From: Motiliproteus sp041586615
Lineage (GTDB): Bacteria > Pseudomonadota > Gammaproteobacteria > Pseudomonadales > Balneatricaceae
Direction: 5' to 3'
Assembly: GCA_041586615.1 (NCBI GenBank)
Contig: JBFGZS010000012.1
Location: forward strand, 1 to 64,000
DNA: 64,000 nucleotides
Part shown: in pieces, positions 1-8,077 of the stretch
Numbering within the stretch: position 1 is the first letter of the stretch
Layout: each line of letters opens with the position of its first letter
Made by a program: the position numbers and the translations under genes
Notes under the pieces: model-generated
What the model saw: the letters and a program-made list of their open reading frames with translations, nothing else
Database searches by the model: none
Told to the model about the DNA's origin: nothing

Positions 1-2154
1 CCAGGGGTGCTTCTGAATATTGACCTTGCCGGTCTGGCTGTTGAAGTGGGTCAACTGTTTCTTGAGGGTGTTGGCCCCCACAGGTCCGTTCTCCAACCCC
101 TTTTTCTTCAGCTCGGCTTTGCTCAGGGCGGTGTCGTGCAAGCGCTTGGTGCCCACCAGCTCGCCGGTGTCGTAGTTGTAGAACACCGGCCCCTGGATAC
201 CGTCGGTGCCGTACTCCCGCAGCTTCTGATGCAGGGTCTTGCCCTCTTTATGGGCCGCCACCTTGATCATATGGAAGTCCTTGCGGCTGCCGCGGCTGAA
301 GCGGGAGGCTTCCTCGGCCACCTCGTTAGCGTTCTTCCAATCGAAGCCGTCGAAGCCCATCCGCTTGGCCAGCTGGGCGATGATCCACCAGTCAGGCTTG
401 GCGTTGCCGGGGGCGTCGTAAAACTTCTGGTACAGGCGCAGGCGACGCTCGCCGTTGGCCCGCATAAAGTCCTCCTCACCCCAGGTGGCTGCCGGGAACA
501 CGATATCGGCAAACTGTCCACCAATGGGTTGGCGCAGATAGATATCCTGATTGATCACCACCATACCGCCGGAGTCGGCTCGCTTCTTCAGGGTGTCGAT
601 GATCTCCTGTTTGTCGTAGCTACGCACCTGGTGAGGATTGCTCGTGACCAGCTCCCAGAACTTCTTCTGCAGCCCTTGGGAGCCACACATTGCCTGAATC
701 CAGGTGGTGCCGATCACGTGGGCGAAGCGGGTGTGTCCCGAATAGGTCCAGCGGTCGGTGTCCAGGGCACGCCGGCGACGGCCCGGCACTTTCTCCGGCG
801 ACTTGTTACGCGGGTAACTCCCGCCTTTCTGGCCTCCGCGTTGGTGACCACCCAGACGGCCTACCACTTGGCCGGCACGCCCGCCGGCGCCGCAGATGGT
901 GGCGATGGCGCTGATGGCATTGGTGTTGGCGGTGTTGTTGGACCAGTAAAAGCCCTTTTCGATGGCGAAGGAGGCCTTCACCCGGCTGCCATCGGCCTTC
1001 GGCTTGGCCAGCATTTCGGCCGCCTGGTAGATCTTGTCCACGTCGATCTGGGCCATCTTGGCGGCGACGTCGGGCTCGAACTCCTGTTGGGCCAGGTTCC
1101 ACTTTTTGTAATCATCGAAGTTCTTGACCTGGAACTTGCCCCAGGTGGTACGCCACTGCCAGGGGGTATTCCGGGTACCCTGGCCGAAGCCCGATGAGCT
1201 CTCCCAGCCGTTATTGACCCACTCCTCGATCCAGGCCTTGTCCTGCCAGTCGTTCTCCAGGATCACCCGGATGATCGCCCCCAGCACCAGGTTATCGGTA
1301 CCCGGCAGGATATCCAGATGCAGCCCGCCGTGCTTCTTCATAAAGGCGATGCCGGCGGTCTCCCGCGGATTGAGTATCACCGTTTTCATGCCCCGGCGAA
1401 TCGCCGGCATCATGTGCTGCGTAAACAGTACCGTCTTGGTTTCATAGGGGTCGGTACCGCACACCATCAGGGTATCGGCAGCCCCCCAGTCCTCGTAGCT
1501 GGGACCGAAATTATCGAAACCCGCATCCCTAAAGCCCGGCGTGGAGGTCACATCCGAGGGGGTATCGTGGAAGGTGAAATTGGGGGTGTTGACGTGACGC
1601 ATCGCATACTTGGTGATGGCGTAGGTGTTCTCGATATATTGATAGGAGAACGTCTTGACCCCGTACGCCGCATCGCCGTGCTTCTCGCGTACGTAATTGC
1701 CCACTTCGGCGGCGATATCCAGGGCGAAATCCCAGGGTACCGGCTGCAGCGTACCGCCGATCCGAATCATTGGGCTCACCAGGCGGTCCCGGGTCGGCGT
1801 CTGGGGGTTGTAGACCTTGGAGGCCAAGAGGCCACCACGCATACTGGAATCGCCGTTGGTATTGACGTATTGGGTGTCCTTGTCCGGCACGATCACGACG
1901 TGATGCGGCACCTCGTTGTGGATCACCACATTATGCTGAGTGGGCGCCACCCAGGCCTGCAACGGGAAGCTGGGGAAGTCGATGCCGAAGGCATTTTCCG
2001 ACGCCTTCATGCCGCCGCTGCCAGACCCTACCGGCCAGCGATACACCTTATAGCCACAGGCGACGATACAGTAATCGCACGCCGTGGTGATAATCTCCGC
2101 ATGCGTCGGCGGCAGCGGTGCATGATCTTCGGGTAAGTAGTAATTAGTAGCCAT
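1..2154 (-). CDS. idrA: AioA-like molybdopterin oxidoreductase, probable iodate reductase catalytic subunit (3' end beyond window)
   Basis: The visible 718 codons start at an ATG at 2154 behind an AGGAGA ribosome site and run off the left edge, so the C-terminus is missing. The N-terminus carries Cys26-x2-Cys29-x3-Cys33. Near residues 102-108 there is an S-S-x-R-G-G stretch where a fourth Cys would sit in other family members. That is the 3Fe-4S arrangement of the arsenite-oxidase (AioA) branch of the DMSO reductase family. The protein should bind a molybdenum bis-pterin cofactor and work in the periplasm. It has no signal peptide of its own; AioA-type subunits are carried out by their Tat-exported Rieske partner. 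It is the last gene of an operon with a Rieske subunit and two dihaem peroxidases, which is the idrABP1P2 set of iodate reductase. Arsenite oxidase is the alternative, but aio loci are not known to carry paired peroxidases. The family is sure; the substrate is inferred from context. Confidence 0.82.
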   Translation of the reverse strand, partial: MATNYYLPEDHAPLPPTHAEIITTACDYCIVACGYKVYRWPVGSGSGGMKASENAFGIDFPSFPLQAWVAPTQHNVVIHNEVPHHVVIVPDKDTQYVNTNGDSSMRGGLLASKVYNPQTPTRDRLVSPMIRIGGTLQPVPWDFALDIAAEVGNYVREKHGDAAYGVKTFSYQYIENTYAITKYAMRHVNTPNFTFHDTPSDVTSTPGFRDAGFDNFGPSYEDWGAADTLMVCGTDPYETKTVLFTQHMMPAIRRGMKTVILNPRETAGIAFMKKHGGLHLDILPGTDNLVLGAIIRVILENDWQDKAWIEEWVNNGWESSSGFGQGTRNTPWQWRTTWGKFQVKNFDDYKKWNLAQQEFEPDVAAKMAQIDVDKIYQAAEMLAKPKADGSRVKASFAIEKGFYWSNNTANTNAISAIATICGAGGRAGQVVGRLGGHQRGGQKGGSYPRNKSPEKVPGRRRRALDTDRWTYSGHTRFAHVIGTTWIQAMCGSQGLQKKFWELVTSNPHQVRSYDKQEIIDTLKKRADSGGMVVINQDIYLRQPIGGQFADIVFPAATWGEEDFMRANGERRLRLYQKFYDAPGNAKPDWWIIAQLAKRMGFDGFDWKNANEVAEEASRFSRGSRKDFHMIKVAAHKEGKTLHQKLREYGTDGIQGPVFYNYDTGELVGTKRLHDTALSKAELKKKGLENGPVGANTLKKQLTHFNSQTGKVNIQKHPW

Positions 2155-2166
2155 TGTGTCTTTCTC

Positions 2167-2778
2167 CTAGCCGTGCGCCAGATTGTCATTGCGTCCGAAC
2201 AGCAGCCCGAGGATGCCGACGGCGTAAATAGCATCACCGTCGATCTCCAGCAGTACCTGGGGCAGGCTCTCGTAGGCCTGACCCGAGACAATAATGCCGT
2301 GGCGGCGCAGGTCGAACAGCGACAGGTGAAAAGGGCACTGGCCCAGGGTCCGATGCTCACCGGTGACCTGGTAGGAACCGTTCAGCGGCCCACCCTGATG
2401 GGTGCACATGTAGCTGTAACCGACGATATCCCGCTGGGGACCGAGGCCGCCCCCCCCCTGGACACCCATTTTCACCACCATGCAGGCGGTGTTCTTGCCG
2501 TCATCCGGATAGCTGAAATCTACCGGTACGTTTTCCTGCAGCTCGCTCAGTTTGGCCACTAGCTTGCGTGGGTAAGTGGTGACCCGTGCCGGCAGCGTTT
2601 GCGCCTGGGCCGTGCCCGGGAACAGGTTGATGCTGATGACGCTGGCCGAGGCGGTCGCCGTGCCGCTGTACATCAGGAAGTTACGCCGTGACAGCATGCA
2701 CTTGCCATGTTCGGCGGCACTCTCTTCTGCACGCTCTTTTGCGTTATCGGTTGGCTTGTTGCGTTTGAAAAGGCTCAT
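2167..2778 (-). CDS. idrB: Rieske 2Fe-2S subunit of the AioB/IdrB type, Tat-exported
   Basis: 203 aa. A twin-arginine motif (S30-R31-R32-N-F-L) precedes a hydrophobic stretch ending near A-Q-A-Q60, so the protein is exported folded and probably brings the molybdenum subunit with it. The Rieske cluster ligands are Cys125-T-His127 and Cys148-x2-His151. The two extra Cys that form a disulfide in most Rieske proteins are absent: Gly130 and Phe150 occupy those positions. The start ATG overlaps the stop of the upstream peroxidase gene by 4 bases (ATGA), indicating translational coupling. idrA follows after 12 bases. It should pass electrons between the molybdenum subunit and a c-type cytochrome or the quinol pool. 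Family assignment is firm. The choice of idrB over aioB rests on the neighbouring peroxidases. Confidence 0.85.
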   Translation of the reverse strand: MSLFKRNKPTDNAKERAEESAAEHGKCMLSRRNFLMYSGTATASASVISINLFPGTAQAQTLPARVTTYPRKLVAKLSELQENVPVDFSYPDDGKNTACMVVKMGVQGGGGLGPQRDIVGYSYMCTHQGGPLNGSYQVTGEHRTLGQCPFHLSLFDLRRHGIIVSGQAYESLPQVLLEIDGDAIYAVGILGLLFGRNDNLAHG

Positions 2779-4022
2779 TTCTTGGCCTCCATCAATTCTT
2801 CTTGGGTAAACAGGGCCGCATAGGGGGGCAGCGTGGGCCAGTCCATCACGATCTTTTCGCCGGAGAACGCCTCCAGGAAGGCCAGCAGTTCGGAGACCTC
2901 CGCGTCGGTCAGACCCAGCGGCGTGATCAACGCGCTCTTGCTGTCCGGGTAGCCCGTGGTTCGACCGTCGGCAGCGACACCACCGCGGTTGTAGAACTCC
3001 ACCACATCTTTCAGCGTGGCCAGGGTACCGTTATGCATATAGGGCGCGGTGTACTGGGTGTACCGTAGCGAAGGGACCCGGAACTTGCCCTTGTCTTGCT
3101 TCATCTTGCCGCGGAAGTAGAGACCGGGGTCGGCCTTGGTGCTGCGATACATCGCTTCGTTGGAGCCCTTGGCGTAAAGCTCGTAGCGGAAGGTGACCTG
3201 ACTGAGGGCGTCGTTCTCCCAGGTCAGATTGGTGGGGACGCCGATATTGTAGTAGGCCTCGTTACTGGCCAAGGGGCCGTTGTGGCATTGAACACAGCCG
3301 GCCTTGTTCTCGAACAGCCGCTTGCCCCGTTGCTGTTTGTCGGTGAGGGCGGACGCGTCGCCCTCTAGAAAGCGGTCCAGCGGTGTATCGGTCTGCACCA
3401 GGGTGCGCTCGAAGGCGGCGATCGCCTTCCAGGCGTTACCGATCTTGGGCCACTGGTCGCCGAACACATCCTCGAAGCGCTTTTGGTACTCGGGAATCAG
3501 CGCCAGACGGGCCTCCATAATATCCGACTCACCGTTGCCGGCCACGGCACCGGTCGCGGCCCCCTTGGCCTGCGCTTCCAGAGACTTGGAGGAACCGGCC
3601 CAGAACAGCTTGCCGTAGTAGCCGGAGTTGATGATGGTCTGACTGTTACGCCAATGCACCGTCCCCGGATACCCCAGGGAGAGTTCAGTGGGGAAATCCC
3701 AGCCTTCGGAAGGCTGGTGACAGGAGGCACAAGAGGTGGAGCCATCGCCGCCCAGGCGTCCATCGAAAAACAACAGCTTGCCCAGTTCGATCTTGGCGTC
3801 GGTCTGCTTGTTATCCGCTGGCACCGGCACCGGGCCCAGCGGCGCCAGAGGCGGATAGCTGGGCATCACCGATGCCATCGCGACGTTCGTCTCCTGCTTG
3901 ACTATGGGTGCCGCAACGGCACGCTCTTTTACCTGTGCATTACTGGTACAGGCAACCAGCAGGCTGGCACCGACCATCGTGGTCGCCAGCAGGGGGGTGC
4001 CCGTTTTTATCATGCTTCTCAT
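2775..4022 (-). CDS. idrP1: Dihaem cytochrome c peroxidase-like lipoprotein, probable IdrP1
   Basis: 415 aa with two haem-c sites, C98-x2-C-H102 and C243-x2-C-H247, in the MauG/CcpA dihaem peroxidase fold. The N-terminus has a lipobox (L-V-A-C25), so it is probably a lipoprotein anchored in the periplasm. The C-terminal Y-T-A-P-Y-M-H-N-G-T stretch typical of the family is present. In iodate reductase clusters such peroxidases are proposed to reduce hydrogen peroxide and related reactive intermediates formed during iodate reduction. It sits 12 bases after the other peroxidase, with an AGGGGA ribosome site, and overlaps idrB by 4 bases. The P1 label is given only because it is the copy next to idrB; the sequence alone does not separate P1 from P2. 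Confidence 0.8.
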   Translation of the reverse strand: MRSMIKTGTPLLATTMVGASLLVACTSNAQVKERAVAAPIVKQETNVAMASVMPSYPPLAPLGPVPVPADNKQTDAKIELGKLLFFDGRLGGDGSTSCASCHQPSEGWDFPTELSLGYPGTVHWRNSQTIINSGYYGKLFWAGSSKSLEAQAKGAATGAVAGNGESDIMEARLALIPEYQKRFEDVFGDQWPKIGNAWKAIAAFERTLVQTDTPLDRFLEGDASALTDKQQRGKRLFENKAGCVQCHNGPLASNEAYYNIGVPTNLTWENDALSQVTFRYELYAKGSNEAMYRSTKADPGLYFRGKMKQDKGKFRVPSLRYTQYTAPYMHNGTLATLKDVVEFYNRGGVAADGRTTGYPDSKSALITPLGLTDAEVSELLAFLEAFSGEKIVMDWPTLPPYAALFTQEELMEAKK

Positions 4023-4034
4023 TGAATCATTCCC

Positions 4035-5144
4035 CTAGTTACGTGCCTGTTTCCAGTCCCGGATCACTTCGTAGCCGTAGGACTGGGTGTCCTGGTAGAC
4101 GTGCTGACCAGAGGTCAGCGGGTCACCGGACAGGGCTTTGAGGAAGTTGACCAGGTCCTTTTGCTGCGACGTGGTCAGCGCCAAGGGCTTGAGTCGCGCA
4201 TCCTTGTTGCTATCCTCACCCCCGCCCTGGTTGTAGAACGCCACCACGTCATCGAGGGTCTTGAGGGTGCCGTTATGCATATAGGGTGCGGTGTATTTAA
4301 GCTCCCGTAGCGTCGGGGTCATAAAGGTACCCGCGTCGGACTTGTCGGACTTCTTCTGGATCACATGCCCGCCTAAGTCACGCTTTAGGTTCATGTAGTT
4401 TTCGATGCCCATAAACATGTTGTAGGCGAGGAACGCCTGGTGGTTGTTAGGATCCAGGAAGATATCCCAGTTCTCCGGCACCCCGGTATTGTGCAGCTGG
4501 CCATCGCTGAACAGCGGGCCGTTATGACACTGGACACAGCCGGCATCGCCCTGGAACAGCGCCTTGCCGCGGGTGGCCGAAGGGCCCAGCTGGTTGCGGT
4601 CAAACAGCGAATTTCTAGAGGTCAGGGTGTTGAGATACTCAGGGATCGCCTTGCGTACCCCGCCGTTGGAGGGCTCGCCGTAGCCGGCATCCTTGAACAT
4701 CTGCACGTAGACCGGGTCCTGCTTGATACGCTCCTGCATCAGGCGCATATCCATGTTCATCAGGTAGTCCTCGGTAATCATCTCCCGGGTCACGTCGTTG
4801 AGGTTGGTCCCTAGGCGACCGTCATGCATCCAGCGTTTTTTGTGGGCCACATTGATCAATGTCGGCGCATTGCGGAAGTGACCGTTGCCGGGGTAACCGG
4901 GGGATAGCGCTTGCTTGGATGAAAAGCCGTTGTCGGGCTGGTGGCAACTGGCGCAGGAGATCGCGGCATCACCGGACAGACGCTGATCAAAAAACAGTCG
5001 CTTCCCCAGCGCGGCCTTGGCCTCGTCCACCTTCAATTGCGGTAAGGGTCCCGGATTATTGTCGGCGACGGCCTGCCCGGCCAGCATGGCCAGTCCGGCC
5101 GCCACCGAGGTCACAATCTTCCGAGGAGCAGTGGTTTTACCCAT
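4035..5144 (-). CDS. idrP2: Dihaem cytochrome c peroxidase-like protein, probable IdrP2
   Basis: 369 aa from the ATG at 5144, chosen because GGAGGA lies 7 bases upstream and a Sec signal peptide (hydrophobic core about residues 10-26, ending A-V-A-D) follows at once. An in-frame ATG at 5210 would add 22 residues and hide the signal. Haem-c sites are C64-x2-C-H68 and C203-x2-C-H207. Unlike the next peroxidase gene it has no lipobox, so it should be soluble in the periplasm. It is the first gene of the four-gene operon. The two peroxidases share the overall fold but are clearly diverged, for example in the segment between the haem sites. The presence of two distinct dihaem peroxidases beside AioA/AioB-like subunits is the strongest evidence for iodate rather than arsenite chemistry. 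Confidence 0.8.
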   Translation of the reverse strand: MGKTTAPRKIVTSVAAGLAMLAGQAVADNNPGPLPQLKVDEAKAALGKRLFFDQRLSGDAAISCASCHQPDNGFSSKQALSPGYPGNGHFRNAPTLINVAHKKRWMHDGRLGTNLNDVTREMITEDYLMNMDMRLMQERIKQDPVYVQMFKDAGYGEPSNGGVRKAIPEYLNTLTSRNSLFDRNQLGPSATRGKALFQGDAGCVQCHNGPLFSDGQLHNTGVPENWDIFLDPNNHQAFLAYNMFMGIENYMNLKRDLGGHVIQKKSDKSDAGTFMTPTLRELKYTAPYMHNGTLKTLDDVVAFYNQGGGEDSNKDARLKPLALTTSQQKDLVNFLKALSGDPLTSGQHVYQDTQSYGYEVIRDWKQARN

Positions 5145-5271
5145 TGAGATGTCCTCCCATAGACACTTTCTTCGTGTTACGCTTTGCGTAATGATTGAGC
5201 CCCCGAACAACAGTCAGCGGCCTCTGAAAAAATAACGATTTAGATAAAGCAGTAATCGGGCCAACTTACCT

Positions 5272-5297
5272 TGAAAAATTTTTACCATTATTTTTCA
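5272..5297. promoter_or_regulatory. 8-bp perfect inverted repeat upstream of idrP2
   Basis: TGAAAAAT at 5272-5279 and ATTTTTCA at 5290-5297 are perfect inverted copies with a 10-bp spacer, so the half-sites are centred 18 bp apart. It lies about 130 bp before the idrP2 start. It could be a binding site for a dimeric regulator. AT-rich inverted repeats also occur by chance. Confidence 0.35.
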
Positions 5298-5375
5298 GAA
5301 ACTTAGAACAATCCCGACTCAGGTGCTGCTGGACTCGCCGAGGGAATTTGCACAGTCTGTTTAACCGGCGAATGC

Positions 5376-5404
5376 AACGGTTCGTTACAATTTAACGATT
5401 CGTT
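5376..5404. promoter_or_regulatory. Paired 11-mers AACGRTTCGTT, possible operator
   Basis: AACGGTTCGTT (5376-5386) and AACGATTCGTT (5394-5404) are direct repeats 18 bp apart. The second is itself a perfect palindrome around its central base. A related ACGAACGTTCGT palindrome occurs at 26295-26306. A repeated, near-palindromic word in a divergent promoter region suggests a regulator site; which regulator is unknown. Confidence 0.35.
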
Positions 5405-5620
5405 CGATCGGCGCCTCCTCTCGGCATTCGGTAGCGCCCCCTTATCGCCGGGACAAGAAATTAAATACAAATACTTACAAGGACTTAAATAACATCTTCA
5501 CGACAGATCGCCATCAAGCCCACCCTTTAAAAAAGCTGGCATGAATACTGCTGCATTATGTTCCACACGCCGGTTCACACCGTGGTCAGTGAGCCGCAGT
5601 CCGTCATGGAGAATTCGATA

Positions 5621-8077
5621 ATGAGTAAAAGCCACGCAGTTAAGGCACTGATTAACCAATTGGATAACGGGGACGAAGTGGACCGTTGTTATGCGGCCCA
5701 GGCCCTCGGGCGCATGCGGGACGCGCAGGCCCTCGAGCCGCTCTACCGCCACCTGCAGGACGAAGACCTCGATGTGTGCATCGACGCCGCCACGGCACTG
5801 GGCCAGATCGGTAACGAAGACGCCATCAACGGGCTGATCGAGGCCCTCCACTACCATGGCGAACCCGACGTGAAACAAGCGGCTGTCGAGGGCCTATCGG
5901 GCTGTACCAGCGCGCGGGGAGTGGCCGCCCTGACGCACCTGCTGGAGCGTCCCGACGATATCCAGTGGCGAGAAACGGAAGGCTGGGACGACTGGTGGGA
6001 CCTGCAGCGACAGGTGGTCAAAGCGTTGGGCGATCACGGGATCGCCGACGCAGCGCCGGCCCTCGCCAACCTGCTCGATAGCGACGACGGCCAGGATATC
6101 GAGAGTGAGGTACTCAAGGCACTGGTGCTGATCGGTCAGCGGGGCCTGGCCGAACTGAAGGCACGCCTGGATAGTGCCCCGACACGGCGCCTGCGACGCA
6201 TCGCCACCGCCTTGACCTACGGCTCATCCACCGAAGCCGAGGCCCTGCTGTCCGAGCTGCTGGCGCATCCCGATAGCGACGTACGCCAGGCCGCCACCCT
6301 GTCGCTGATTGCTGGCACGGCCAACGATCGCCTGCGCACCCTGGTCACGCTGCTCAACGACCCGGCGCCCGAAGTCCAGGCTAGCGCCCTGAAAGGACTG
6401 GAAAAACTTCAACCGCGGGACAGCCACGGCCTCGACGACAACCAACTCGTCGACATGCTGAATGCCGACGACAGCCGGGTTCGCTGTGCGGCGCTCAAGA
6501 TCCTGTCACAACGGACCACGCCTGCCGGATCAGCCTCTCAGGGGTTTAACGACCGGCTGCTGGCGGGGCTTAACAGCCACCAGCAGGAAGAACAACTGCT
6601 GTGCTGCGAACTGCTGGCCGCAACCGCCCAGACCGACGCCGTCGGCGCCTTACGCGCACTGGCCGAAGACGAGGATAGCGCCGTGATTGTGCGTCGCAGG
6701 GCGGTTCAAACCATCGGCGAACTTGGCCTACGTGACGGCGCCACTCTCGAGACACTCTGGGCCTGCAGCCAGACCGCTAACACCGCGCTGCGGCACGTAT
6801 CGCTGCAGGCCTTGCTAACCCTGAACGCGGCCCCCGAGGCTGACCCCGAAGCCCCCCAGCCACTCACCCTGCTGCTCAAGGCCCTGGCCGGCACGCCGGT
6901 CGAGTGGCAGCCGACACCGCCGACCGAGGATAAGCCGCAACAAAAACAGGAACAGGAACAGGAACAGGACGCGCAATCACAACAGGACCAACCACAACAG
7001 CAATCACAACAGGACAGCCAACGGATTCCCTTGCTGGCGATCGACGAACAGGACGCCAGCAGCGACCCACAACCGGCCTCAGCCCCTCCCGGTATTGAAC
7101 AGATCCTGGCGTCGCTCTCCGATGCCTACCCCGCCGCGCTTGAAGAGGCGTCGGAGGAGGCCCCCATCGGCTCGACGCTGGCGTCGATCACTCGCAGCAA
7201 TATCGAAGCGACCGTCGGCCCGGTGCGCGCACTGAGCAGCGATTCCGAGCGCATCCTCGGCCTTGTCGACGAGCTGCCCGAGGAGTACCGCGCGTTTGCC
7301 GAAGTGGTTCACACCAACGCCCGTACCGGCGAACGCATGATCAAGGATAAACGCCGCAAGCCGGAGGAGATCGAAGCCGATCGCCGTATTCTAAGCGCCA
7401 GGGTGCTGGGGGATTGCGGTCAGGTCCAGGTGCTGCAGCCGCTGCTGGCCTGCCTGATGGACGACGATGCCGAGCTGCGGCGCGAAGCCGCCGACAGCCT
7501 GGGTCGGCTGGCGGCCAACCACCCTGACCTGCCTGGAATCGGTAATATGCTAGGACCTATCGCGACGCAGCTGCGGGCGGGTAACGAAGAGATCCGAGTA
7601 GCCTGCGCCCGCACCCTGGGCGCCCTCAAACACCGTGCAGCCGTTCCTGCCTTACTCGCCGCCCTGGACGACCCCGACACCCTGGTACGCATCCAGGCCA
7701 TACGCTCCCTGACCGCGATCTCAGCAGGCAAGGGCAAGCCCCTGAGCGCAAACGATCACGTGGTGCTGAGCGAGGTCACCCCCGACCGCATCACCCGCGC
7801 CATTCTCGACTGCCAGGGAGACCCGGAGATCGGTGTACGCAAGGCGGTGATCGACGCCCTGGTGGGGCTGCGCGGCCTCGACCTTGAACTGTTGCTGAAA
7901 CTGGGGCTGGAAGAGGGCGGCGCCCTCACGCTGGCAGCGGCCCAGGCGCTCAGCGCCCTGGCCCCGGACGCAGCGACCGAGAAGCTGATCCAGGCGCTGG
8001 ATGTCACCGACGACAGCAGTATCCGCCGCCTGGCAATCCAGATGCTACAGGAGATCCATGGGCCCGCGGCCGCCTAA
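5621..8077 (+). CDS. HEAT-repeat protein with a Gln/Glu-rich linker
   Basis: 818 aa from the ATG at 5621 (GGAG 9 bases upstream); an earlier in-frame ATG at 5558 has no good ribosome site. The protein is a chain of helical HEAT/PBS-lyase-type repeats (A-A-x-A-L-G-x-[IL]-G pattern) in two blocks. A Q/E-rich low-complexity linker at about residues 435-470 separates them. There is no signal peptide and no membrane segment, so it is cytoplasmic. HEAT arrays are protein-binding scaffolds; no enzymatic motif is visible. It is divergent from the idr operon, and the kinase gene starts inside or just after its end. HEAT proteins are sometimes found beside molybdoenzyme genes, so a role in maturation of the idr enzyme or as a partner of the kinase is possible, but this is inference. 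Confidence 0.75.
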   Translation: MSKSHAVKALINQLDNGDEVDRCYAAQALGRMRDAQALEPLYRHLQDEDLDVCIDAATALGQIGNEDAINGLIEALHYHGEPDVKQAAVEGLSGCTSARGVAALTHLLERPDDIQWRETEGWDDWWDLQRQVVKALGDHGIADAAPALANLLDSDDGQDIESEVLKALVLIGQRGLAELKARLDSAPTRRLRRIATALTYGSSTEAEALLSELLAHPDSDVRQAATLSLIAGTANDRLRTLVTLLNDPAPEVQASALKGLEKLQPRDSHGLDDNQLVDMLNADDSRVRCAALKILSQRTTPAGSASQGFNDRLLAGLNSHQQEEQLLCCELLAATAQTDAVGALRALAEDEDSAVIVRRRAVQTIGELGLRDGATLETLWACSQTANTALRHVSLQALLTLNAAPEADPEAPQPLTLLLKALAGTPVEWQPTPPTEDKPQQKQEQEQEQDAQSQQDQPQQQSQQDSQRIPLLAIDEQDASSDPQPASAPPGIEQILASLSDAYPAALEEASEEAPIGSTLASITRSNIEATVGPVRALSSDSERILGLVDELPEEYRAFAEVVHTNARTGERMIKDKRRKPEEIEADRRILSARVLGDCGQVQVLQPLLACLMDDDAELRREAADSLGRLAANHPDLPGIGNMLGPIATQLRAGNEEIRVACARTLGALKHRAAVPALLAALDDPDTLVRIQAIRSLTAISAGKGKPLSANDHVVLSEVTPDRITRAILDCQGDPEIGVRKAVIDALVGLRGLDLELLLKLGLEEGGALTLAAAQALSALAPDAATEKLIQALDVTDDSSIRRLAIQMLQEIHGPAAA

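Larger units (their letters stand above)
5145..5620. promoter_or_regulatory. Divergent regulatory region between the idr operon and the HEAT gene
   Basis: A 476-bp gap between divergent start codons, AT-rich in its idr-proximal half. It contains a perfect 8-bp inverted repeat (5272-5297) and two near-identical 11-mers (5376-5404), listed separately. I see no good FNR box and no GG-N10-GC sigma-54 site. Promoters for both directions must lie here, but none stands out enough to mark. Confidence 0.5.

Noticed and set aside
7..1197. Long plus-strand open frame at the left edge
   Set aside because: It is antisense to the clear AioA-like reading frame on the minus strand and has no family features.
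1318..2136. Second long plus-strand frame opposite idrA
   Set aside because: Same reason: it mirrors the minus-strand molybdopterin gene, whose iron-sulfur motif lies in this stretch.
2775..5144. Peroxidases as ordinary CcpA detoxification enzymes
   Set aside because: Two different copies coupled by short gaps to the Rieske and molybdenum genes argue for a role in that enzyme system.
5374..5390. Possible sigma-54 promoter for idrP2
   Set aside because: The minus strand reads TGTAAC-N6-TTGC; it lacks the essential GG at -24 and the spacing is one base too long.
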